Source of the DNA: Thalassovita sp.
GTDB taxonomy: Bacteria > Bacteroidota > Bacteroidia > Cytophagales > Flammeovirgaceae
NCBI GenBank assembly: GCA_002729595.1
Contig: PBYL01000192.1
Coordinates: forward strand, 62,001 to 126,000
DNA: 64,000 nt
Direction of reading: 5' to 3'
The notes beneath the pieces were generated by a model. The model had not been told where the DNA came from. It saw only the letters and a program-made list of their open reading frames with translations, and did not search any database. Positions 53,518-62,100 of this stretch are shown piece after piece. Numbering within the stretch: position 1 is the first letter of the stretch; each line of letters begins with the position of its first letter. Both the position numbers and the translations under genes were made by a program.

Positions 53518-55407
53518 ATGGGAAATGCGAATACGGATATAGAAATATTCAAAATTCTTCTTAATGAATCTCCGGATGCGATTTTCCTTACCAATACCAC
53601 AGACTTGGCAATTGAGTATTGTAATGATAGTGCTGTGGAAATGTTTGAGTTCGAATCCCAAGATGATTTTATAGGTAAGTTTGGTCAGAAGTATCATAAT
53701 ACGCCACTCACACCAGAAGAAAGTACTGCCATTAGAGAAACGGTTAGCAACAATGGTGTTTGGAAAGCCGAATATGAATACATAACAAATAATGGCAATA
53801 CATTTTGGGGAGCAATTACAATTAAAAAGTTAGAAGTTGGTGATAAGTCTTATCGCAGTATAAGAATAGAAAATATCACTGAACATAAACTGGATAAAGA
53901 GAAAGCTGCACAAAGTAGTTATTATTTAGAGCAGTCTTTAGAGGCACTTCCTGCTTTTGTTTACATGATTGACAAATCGTATAATATATTATATGCAAGT
54001 AGGGAGTTTAAAAACTTCTATAAAAAAGTAAAGCATCATGAGTTAAATAAGATCTCAAATATTTTTGAGGTTGTTAGTGAGAGCAATAAGTCTAAAAGAT
54101 TAGCTTACTTCGAAAAAGGTTTAAAAGGGGAGGAGTTTAAGATTTTTGAGGAAAATTTAGTTGATGGTGCTATTCGCAGTTATGAAATACACTTTATTCC
54201 TATTAAAGATGGAAATAAAGTGGAAAATCTGTTAGTATTCATTTTTGATGTTACTGATTTTACAACTCAAAAATATCGACTTGAAGAAAGTGAGAAGAAG
54301 TATAGGCTATTAGCAGATCATTCTTCAGATATAATTTTTCTTCTCGATGCCAAAATGAATTTCTTGTATTTTAGTCCATCAGTAGAAAAGGTATTAGGAT
54401 ACAAGCCAGACGATGTAATCACTCTTAAGATGAGTGATATACTAACTCCTGACTCTTTTAGAGATGTTATTAAAACTCATAAGGAAGTTAAGAGTGATAT
54501 CATCAAAACCAAATTGCAATTTGTTAAAAAGGATAGAAAAGTAATTTGGGGAGAGAACCATGCTTCGGTAATTAAAGATAGAAATGGTGATATAACAGCT
54601 TACTTGGTAATTACAAGAGACATTACTAAGGAAAAGAAAAAGGAGCAATCTCTAAACGATCTAAATCAAAAGCTTTTAAAGCTAAATGCCAGTTTAAGCC
54701 AAAGTAATGAAGAACTCGATCGCTTTGTTTATCGGGTTTCACACGATCTTAAATCGCCATTAAACTCAGTACAAGGTTTGTTGTCTTTAATTGAAAATGA
54801 AACTAATCAACAGTCTAGGCAAGAGTTTATCGATCTTACAAAAAAGAGTATTAATAAGCTTCAAGAGTTTATAAAAGAGATTTCTGAGCTCTCCAGAAAT
54901 GCACAGCAAGAGATACATCCAGAATCGATAGATCTTCAAACATTCTTTACTGAGCTAATCGAGAGTCAACAATTTTCTGAAGAGGCCAAAGACATTAAAT
55001 TCTTAATAGAAGTTGATCAAACTACTTCATTCTATAGTGATAAAACTCGATTATCTATTATTCTAAATAACCTGATTTCTAATGCCATTAGATACAAGCG
55101 CACTTATAATGTGTCTAGTGAAATTAAACTCACTGCAAAGGTAGAAGAGAAGCAAGTGCAAATTGAAGTTTATGACAACGGGCAAGGAATTTTAAAAGAA
55201 CATATCAGCAAGATTTTCAATATGTTTTATAGAGCAAATCAACATAAAGCTGGCTCTGGTCTCGGGCTTTATATTGTAAAAGAAATATTAGATAAGTTAG
55301 AGGGAAAAATAAGCGTAGAGTCTGAAGCTGGAGTTTATACAAAGTTTATAATTACGCTTAAAAATATGGTTGATGTAAACCAAAATAAAAAACATCATAA
55401 AAAGTAA
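53518..55407 (+). CDS. Orphan PAS-domain sensor histidine kinase (paralogue of 43588)
   Basis: A 629-residue soluble kinase with three PAS-like domains (about 5-125, 135-255 and 265-375; the third has FRDVIKTHKEVK and VWGENHASVIKDRNGD-like residues). HisKA follows with His409 in YRVSHDLKSP. The ATPase carries NLISNAIRY, DNGQGI and GSGLGLYIVKE. No TM segment and no neighbouring response regulator. The C-terminal half is clearly related to the kinase at 43588. It follows the partition genes by 72 bp in the same direction but probably has its own promoter. Confidence 0.93.
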   Translation: MGNANTDIEIFKILLNESPDAIFLTNTTDLAIEYCNDSAVEMFEFESQDDFIGKFGQKYHNTPLTPEESTAIRETVSNNGVWKAEYEYITNNGNTFWGAITIKKLEVGDKSYRSIRIENITEHKLDKEKAAQSSYYLEQSLEALPAFVYMIDKSYNILYASREFKNFYKKVKHHELNKISNIFEVVSESNKSKRLAYFEKGLKGEEFKIFEENLVDGAIRSYEIHFIPIKDGNKVENLLVFIFDVTDFTTQKYRLEESEKKYRLLADHSSDIIFLLDAKMNFLYFSPSVEKVLGYKPDDVITLKMSDILTPDSFRDVIKTHKEVKSDIIKTKLQFVKKDRKVIWGENHASVIKDRNGDITAYLVITRDITKEKKKEQSLNDLNQKLLKLNASLSQSNEELDRFVYRVSHDLKSPLNSVQGLLSLIENETNQQSRQEFIDLTKKSINKLQEFIKEISELSRNAQQEIHPESIDLQTFFTELIESQQFSEEAKDIKFLIEVDQTTSFYSDKTRLSIILNNLISNAIRYKRTYNVSSEIKLTAKVEEKQVQIEVYDNGQGILKEHISKIFNMFYRANQHKAGSGLGLYIVKEILDKLEGKISVESEAGVYTKFIITLKNMVDVNQNKKHHKK

Positions 55408-55429
55408 AATATGCTTCTTATGATGTTTT
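55389..55429. terminator. Hairpin between convergent genes
   Basis: AAAACATCATAAAAAG pairs with CTTCTTATGATGTTTT at 15 of 16 positions around a 9-nt loop. The kinase stop (55405-55407) lies in the loop. It probably ends the kinase transcript and, from the other side, the oxygenase transcript. Confidence 0.7.
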
Positions 55430-55439
55430 AGTAAATCAA

Positions 55440-56087
55440 TTATAAAATCAAGCTATCGAGCATCCAGCCAGTTATGCTATATCTTTCAGTAAAAACAGGC
55501 ATCACTTCATGTTCGATTAAATCACTTCTAAAACAAACTAATTTGCCACATTCAGGAAAAATATCTGTATAGAGCTCTTCATTCCCAATTTCATGATAAG
55601 CTCTAAAAGCGCCGCCATAATCTGGTAACCAAGATTCATTAAGATAACATACAAAAGTTAATACTCTAGTTTTTGTATGCTGATGCTGATCTAAGTGCTT
55701 TTTGTAAAAAGAACCAGATGGATATATAGCAAAGTGACATTCAATATCTTGTATCCCTAAATACAAACCTCTTTTCAGTTTGGTTTTTAAATTGTCTATT
55801 CTTTCGAGAAAATTAAGTGTTTCAGGGAAAGCAGAATTTTTATCAATCCATTTAATATAATCACCACGAATTCTTTCTGCTACTCTGTAATTATCGTTTT
55901 TGCCAATACCTGCCGGTCTCATCACCTCATTTTCATAGGCATTGTTTGCAATATTTTTTAAAGCAAGAGTCTCAGTAAAACTTAAAAAGTTTTGGATTAC
56001 ACCGAAGCCTTTGTTAGCAATATCATCAATTAATTGTTCAATTGGATCAACATTGGCTTCTTCAAAAGCTGATTTTTCAAGCAACAT
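55440..56087 (-). CDS. 2OG-Fe(II) oxygenase, prolyl-4-hydroxylase-like
   Basis: A 215-residue dioxygenase. The metal and cosubstrate residues are visible: His131 and Asp133 in YKKHLDQHQH, His193 in SDLIEHEVMPV and Arg202 in FTERYSITGW. The double-stranded beta-helix core lies from about 110 to 212, with VLTFVCYLNESW and GGAFRAY. It would hydroxylate a protein or small molecule with 2-oxoglutarate; the substrate is unknown. Last gene of a leftward run of four. Confidence 0.88.
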   Translation of the reverse strand: MLLEKSAFEEANVDPIEQLIDDIANKGFGVIQNFLSFTETLALKNIANNAYENEVMRPAGIGKNDNYRVAERIRGDYIKWIDKNSAFPETLNFLERIDNLKTKLKRGLYLGIQDIECHFAIYPSGSFYKKHLDQHQHTKTRVLTFVCYLNESWLPDYGGAFRAYHEIGNEELYTDIFPECGKLVCFRSDLIEHEVMPVFTERYSITGWMLDSLIL

Positions 56088-56151
56088 TTTTATACCAGTT
56101 AAAAGTAAAATACATTAGCTGGTACGTGGTAATTTTAAAAAGTCACATTTT

Positions 56152-57219
56152 TTATTCGAATATTCCCAAATGCAGAATTCTTGCTCCTGCTGGACTTACA
56201 GGATTACTGCTTTTCCCTATTACAATTCCATTTTCTGGAGCAAAATAAGTTTGTTTTACCTCACCAAATGAATCATACAGAATTGCTATTTTTTGACCTT
56301 TTTCTATGCTTTGATTTACATCTGGAAGAACTTCTAAAATACCTCCTGCATCTGTATATATCCAGTAAGATTTAGAACAGCGCACGACTGGATGTTTAGG
56401 CGCAGCCACATGAATATTTAAGATTTTAAGGTAGGCTAAAGTATTCTGAATACCTATAATCCCAGCTTGTTTCATGTCTTCTTGAAAAACCTGAGGATTA
56501 CCCAGTTCGATTGTAATGCATTTGATATTGTTCGCAGCTAAAGCACTTCTGAGTGTTCCGTCAGCATTGGCAGTACTCGCAGTTTTTCCATTTAGAATAA
56601 TCTGTGGATTTTGTATTTCGGCCATTTTAGCAAGAATAGGGTCTTGTAGATCAGCCCGAACATAATGGGAATTAACTCTGCCAAAACTGGCTGTATGCAG
56701 ATCAATTACATAGTCACAGATTCCTTTAAGCTTTTCAAGTAAATGGTATGCATAAAACTGACTCTCATTGCCATTCGCCTTTCCGGGCATGGTTCTATTT
56801 AAATCAGTTTGATCTGGGAATAATCGGTTATTATCTTGATATGCAGGAACGTTTGTGATTGGAATGGCAATAATAGTTCCGCTCATCTCAGCAGGGTTTA
56901 CAGTATTTATTATGTGATGGATAACAGGAATACCATTTAACTCATTGCCGTGAATTGCTGCATTAATGGCAAGAACAGGTCCATCATTAGCTCCTTTTAA
57001 AATAACTACTGGAATGTTTATATCTTGACCAAGTCCATCTTCTGAAATTTTAAGCCAGTAATTATTCTTGGTTCCGGGAGATATACTTTCCAAATCAATT
57101 GTGTTGATATGTGGTATTGATTCAGAGTTTTGAGAGAAGGAAGGGTTGAGTAAAAAATAAAATATGCCAAAGCAGATAATAGCTTTGGCCATATTAAAGA
57201 AGTTAAAAAGCTTGTTCAT
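56152..57219 (-). CDS. Succinylglutamate desuccinylase/aspartoacylase-like M14 protein, exported
   Basis: A 355-residue zinc enzyme of the AstE/AspA group. A signal peptide (cleavage near PSFSQ) is unusual for cytosolic family members and suggests action outside the cytoplasm. The zinc ligands His90 and Glu93 are in NAAIHGNELNG and His175 in VIDLHTAS. A C-terminal lipoyl-like segment (GQKIAILYDSFGEV) is present. It would cut an amide bond in a small acylated amino compound. It starts 3 bp after the PPK2 stop. Confidence 0.85.
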   Translation of the reverse strand: MNKLFNFFNMAKAIICFGIFYFLLNPSFSQNSESIPHINTIDLESISPGTKNNYWLKISEDGLGQDINIPVVILKGANDGPVLAINAAIHGNELNGIPVIHHIINTVNPAEMSGTIIAIPITNVPAYQDNNRLFPDQTDLNRTMPGKANGNESQFYAYHLLEKLKGICDYVIDLHTASFGRVNSHYVRADLQDPILAKMAEIQNPQIILNGKTASTANADGTLRSALAANNIKCITIELGNPQVFQEDMKQAGIIGIQNTLAYLKILNIHVAAPKHPVVRCSKSYWIYTDAGGILEVLPDVNQSIEKGQKIAILYDSFGEVKQTYFAPENGIVIGKSSNPVSPAGARILHLGIFE

Positions 57220-57222
57220 TAT

Positions 57223-57978
57223 CTAAGTCGGTTGAAATTTTGAAAGTATGTTGTCATTTACTTCCAAAGATACACCGGAACAACCTTTTTCGTCATAATC
57301 TACCATATTAATTACGTAACGAATAGCCTCAATTCTAGCAGAAGTTTTGTTGTTTCCCTGAATGATGATCCAAGGAGCATTTTCAGTGTGTGTTCTGCTA
57401 AACATGATCTCCTTATGTCTAGTAAATTCATCCCATTTACTTTGAGCTAGCATGTCTACCGTACTGAGTTTCCATTGTTTTAATGGATTAATTTTTCTCT
57501 GTTCTAGTCTGTGCTTTTGCTCATTAATACTAATTGAAAACCAGAATTTTACAAGTATGATACCATCTTCGATTAACATGTTTTCATACAATGGTACTTG
57601 TTTCATAAACCTCTCATATTGATCTGGAGAGCAAAAACCCATTACAGGTTCAACAACAGATCTGTTGTACCAACTTCTGTCAAAGAATACAATTTCACCG
57701 GGGTTCGGTAGGTGTTTCGTATATCTTTGAAAATACCATTGTCCTTTTTCGACTTCAGTAGGTTTTGGCAGCGCAACAATTCTCATGGCTCTTGGATTAA
57801 GAAACTGAGTGAATCGGAGTATAGCACCTCCTTTACCAGCAGTATCTCTACCCTCAAAAATGATAGCCATCCGCTTATCGTTTTCCTGAACCCATTTTTG
57901 TAATTTTACTAACTCAATTTGCAGTTTTTCCAACTCAATGGCATTAGGACTGCCAGGAATAAAATCGTCTTCGATCAT
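57223..57978 (-). CDS. ppk2: Polyphosphate kinase 2
   Basis: A 251-residue PPK2-family nucleotide kinase that transfers phosphate between polyphosphate and nucleoside di- or monophosphates. It has Walker A FEGRDTAGKGG at 41-51, Walker B VFFDRSWYNRS with Asp100, the lid region QRKINPLKQWKLS and the C-terminal MFSRTHTENAPW. Single-domain, normal length. It follows the PLP-enzyme gene by 17 bp and is followed by the aspartoacylase-like gene after 3 bp, so it is inside an operon. Preferred nucleotide not determinable. Confidence 0.95.
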   Translation of the reverse strand: MIEDDFIPGSPNAIELEKLQIELVKLQKWVQENDKRMAIIFEGRDTAGKGGAILRFTQFLNPRAMRIVALPKPTEVEKGQWYFQRYTKHLPNPGEIVFFDRSWYNRSVVEPVMGFCSPDQYERFMKQVPLYENMLIEDGIILVKFWFSISINEQKHRLEQRKINPLKQWKLSTVDMLAQSKWDEFTRHKEIMFSRTHTENAPWIIIQGNNKTSARIEAIRYVINMVDYDEKGCSGVSLEVNDNILSKFQPT

Positions 57979-57995
57979 TGATTAAATTTTTAAAC

Positions 57996-59054
57996 TCAGC
58001 TGTTTTTTCCGGTAAGTATCGCTACAAATCGGTCGTTTTCCAAAGAAGCTTTTTGGTGATGTTTAATAATAGCTATTAGCCCGGCAGTAGATGCAGGTAA
58101 AACTTTTAAGCCTTCTTTTTCACCAAGAATTCTTGCATATTCTATCATGCTTTTATCGCTAATATTTTCTGCCCAACCATTGGTGCTTCTAATCGCTTGT
58201 AAAGCTAAATCTCCATCAAAAGAATGCCAGTTAATAAGCGGTTCGTTAACTATAGTTTCTTTGATATTTTCTGGTTGTAGGTCTTCGTAATTTTCTTTGT
58301 TCTTTAAAAAAGAATGAACAATAGGGTTTTTCTTGTAAGAAGAACCTGCGACCATTATCGGCATTCTAGAAGTTTTACCTCTTCTATATAATGAACTAAA
58401 TCCTTTATAAACACCAGCTAGTACAGTTCCATTTGAAACTGGTACAGCAACAATTTTTGGGGCATCTCTTAATTCATCATAAATTTCATAGGCAATGTCA
58501 GCATAAGCTTTTAGCTGAATGGGTGTGTTTGCACCACCAGGGTTTGCATCGTACCAATCATTTACCTTTGCAGATTCATTAGAGATTTCAACCGCTTTCT
58601 CATAATCACCTGGAGTTCTAATAATATTAGCTCCAAGTTCTTCCATCTCAGTTACTCTTTTTGTGTGGTAGTGTTCAGGAATATGAACAAAGCATTTTAA
58701 TCCGGCTAATCTTGCAGCCAAAGAAACAGATACACCATAATTACCACATGTTGCTACACTTAGTGCATCGTAACCACGTCTAAGTGCATCATGACATTGG
58801 GCAAAAGCGATTCTGTCTTTTTGCGTACCAGTAGGATTATTTCCCTCAAACTTTAAAAATAGTTGGCGGATTCCACTTTCTCTTTCAATGCTTCTTGCTC
58901 TTACTAGGGTTGTATCACCCACTTCAGAGTCGATAATGTCTTCAAAAGCTTCTAATCTCTCTTCAATTATTAACTCTTTATCCAACACAGTTTCTACTTG
59001 TGGGTAAAGCTCTGAAGGAAGATTATAAACACTGTTTTTTATGAATGTTGTCAA
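57996..59054 (-). CDS. PLP-dependent enzyme, threonine-synthase-like fold type II
   Basis: A 352-residue fold-type-II PLP enzyme. The Schiff-base lysine is Lys79 in NNPTGTQKDRIA, the phosphate or substrate loop is ATCGNYGVSVSLAARLAG, and the PLP phosphate loop is PVSNGTVLAG. It resembles threonine synthase and other amino-acid lyases, but the reaction cannot be fixed by eye; threonine synthase, cysteine-synthase-like or racemase activity are possible. First gene of the leftward run with PPK2, the aspartoacylase-like gene and the oxygenase. Confidence 0.8.
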   Translation of the reverse strand: MTTFIKNSVYNLPSELYPQVETVLDKELIIEERLEAFEDIIDSEVGDTTLVRARSIERESGIRQLFLKFEGNNPTGTQKDRIAFAQCHDALRRGYDALSVATCGNYGVSVSLAARLAGLKCFVHIPEHYHTKRVTEMEELGANIIRTPGDYEKAVEISNESAKVNDWYDANPGGANTPIQLKAYADIAYEIYDELRDAPKIVAVPVSNGTVLAGVYKGFSSLYRRGKTSRMPIMVAGSSYKKNPIVHSFLKNKENYEDLQPENIKETIVNEPLINWHSFDGDLALQAIRSTNGWAENISDKSMIEYARILGEKEGLKVLPASTAGLIAIIKHHQKASLENDRFVAILTGKNS

Positions 59055-59122
59055 AATTAAATTATTCTAAGGTTTCAGTTTATTAAGTTAATAGCAAAGA
59101 CGAAAAGTTTCAAGAAAGTCAC

Positions 59123-59157
59123 AAAAAAACCTGTTCTTAATAAAAAGAACAGGTTTT
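59123..59157 (-). terminator. Terminator of the large T9SS-secreted protein gene
   Basis: Leftward, AAAACCTGTTCTT pairs exactly with AAGAACAGGTTTT around a 6-nt loop and is followed by more T residues. It lies about 25 bp after the stop at 59181. Confidence 0.9.
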
Positions 59158-59180
59158 GTATTTTATGAGAGTAAGTTCGT

Positions 59181-62100
59181 TTACCTCTTCAAGAATTTAT
59201 AAGAATATATATTAGTATTATATCTTATTTTAAGAATGTACATTCCAGATTGTAAACTGCTTACATCTAATGATTCTTCGAGTATACCATTGGTTTTATC
59301 AAGAGTGATTTGATTAACCATTTTACCAGTTACATCAGAAACTTCGAAATGATATTTACCAGTTTTATCATTATCAATATTAATAGACATTTTATCAGAA
59401 ACTGGGTTTGGATATATATTGATACCTTCAGCAATCAGTTCTTCGATTCCTAATGGTTCATCAGCTTCATCAAGAATATTGATAGTAAACACTTTTGAAA
59501 CTACCCCACCATTTTTATCATCAGCCTGAATTTCAATCTCATAGATTGATTTTAGTTCATAATTAAATTTAACTTTAGCTAATAATTTATGATCGTCTAT
59601 TTCAAAGTAATTCGAACTTTCATCATCTATTAAAGTAAACTGATGAGAATCGTTATCAACATCTTCAACATCAATATGAGCGACTTCTACTCCAATCTCA
59701 TTATTTTCAGTAATTGTATCTTTACTGATTGTTAAATTGTAAGGAGCATCGTTTACAGCAGAATAACTTAAAGTAACAATACCTGCTTGTGCAGAAGATT
59801 TAAGACCGTTTGAAACATAGTATTCAAAAGAAGTCTCACCATACCAGTTGGAGTCTGGTACAAATATCAAGTTATCCAGTTCACCAGTCAATATTTCAGC
59901 ACCTTCAGCTACTTCAACAGCATCTAACATAAGTTTACCTGTATCTGGTAGTGAAGTGATCTTTATTTCGATTAGGCTCTCAGTTGTATCAACATCATAA
60001 TAGCTATCTTCAAAATCAGCCAGACTTAATTCAATTATATTATCTTCATCAGCTTTTTTAGTGAAGTTACCAGCAGTAGGCAAATCCTCATCTAAGAAAA
60101 TAAATGTAACAGTGTCAAGAGCTTCTGTATATTGTAAAGGAGCTTGATGATCATTTACAAGATAAAGTATTAATTGATGTTGACCAGTTGGCACTTCGTC
60201 AAGATCATAAGAACCTGTCATATTATACAAGGTTACATAATCCTGATTGTCGAGTTGTAAGTGAGCATGATCGTAAATTGCAGTAGATCCTGATACTTCG
60301 TAAGTCACGGTGAAATTACTTGAGTATATCTTCTCATTATCAGAAGGATAAGTAATTTTAATAGATGGCTTGTCTTCAGTATTGTATACTACAAAAGATA
60401 CGGAAGTATAAGCTTGAGCATTTGTAAGCAAAGTATCACCAACACCAATCAATTCAATTTTCACTTCGTGTGCACCAGTACTTACCTCATCAAAAGTATA
60501 ACTACCACTTAAATCAGTTACTACTTCAGGAGTTTCTTCATCTAATGTGATTTGCATACCTGCAATTGCAGATTGATTACCATACAAGGTATAATCTATA
60601 GCAAAAGAAGTATCAAATACATTTTCCTGATTTTGTGGAGAGGTAATTACCACACCAGGTTTTGAACTTTCATCTTGAGAGTAAACAATATCAAAAGTGA
60701 TTGTTTTAACAGCTTCATCTGTAGTTAGAGGAAGGTTATGGCCTAAAGCTACTGATGCTGTGACAGTATGTGTTCCTGGAGTTAAATTCGTAAATATGAA
60801 TGATGAATTATCAAGATCATGTGCATATTTAGTCGGATCATCATCTAGCTGGAAGAAAATATGATCATAAGAAGTCTCATCACCAAATAAAACATATTTT
60901 ATCTCAGCATCTGGCCCTTCAATTTCTTCTCCCGGATCAGGTGAAGTAATAATAATACCAGCATCCATTGTATCATTTGTGGTAATTTCTAGAGTATTAC
61001 TACTTTCGGATGTAGCTCCAGTATTATCATATGCTATTACATAGAAATCATAATCTGTGTTTGCAGTAAGACTGCCAACCGTATATTTTGTTTTTTCAGT
61101 AGTAGCAACTACAACACCATCTTGATATATTTCATAGTAATCAATTCCATCCATGTCACTGGCGCTTGTCCAGTTAAATGTTACAGTTCTGTCTGTTATT
61201 TTTGATTGAGATAACACAGGAGTAGTTGGAATATCTGCTGATATTTTTACTAATTCAATATAATCGAGTGCACCATAACCAGCATTTGCTTCAATTTCTA
61301 GATAATGTATTCCTTGATTTAAGTAAACTTCACTAGAAGTCATAGTGCCCCAATAAGAACCACCAAGATCTGAACTTGGTCCAACAATAGTACTATCTAC
61401 ACCAGTGAATGTTATTTCCTCATCATCTAGATAGTACTTATATCCATTGGGCCAATAACTATTATTCTTTACTGAATTACCAGAACGTACTTGAGCATTT
61501 ATAATAAAATTACCTGGAGTAAGTATAGCATTGGCAGTTTCAATATCAATAGCAATTTTAATTCTATCTCCTGTGTCAAATAATCCAACAGATTTTTCTT
61601 GACTATTGAAGGTTGAATATGCAAGCCCAATATTGTTTGATCCTTCATCAGTTACTATTTCATAATAATCTTCGGCTTCTAAAAATGAAGATTCTACTAA
61701 TTCGAAAACTGCGGTAAGAGTTGAATTAGAAGATGGGTTTGTATAAATATGAGTACGAGATTTTCCATCAGACCAAGACTTAAATGCATATTTCTTACCA
61801 TCGAGATCTTGTGGAGAAACTGCAGTAATTTCTGTTTGGAAACCAATTAACTCATCAAGTGTATAAGGGGTAGTTCTTGGTTGATTAGCAACTGTCAATT
61901 TTAAACCAGAAGGTTCAGTTTGGAAAGCAATATTTGCCTTTTCTGGACGAACTGTTACTGATTCACTTGTAGAAATACCATCTTCGTCAGTTACCGTAAG
62001 TGTAAAAATATAACCTGTATCATCATGGTAACTATGGCTACCATCACTTGAGATAGTATATGTTCCTGAAATGTCTTTATATGCACTAACACCTGGGTGT

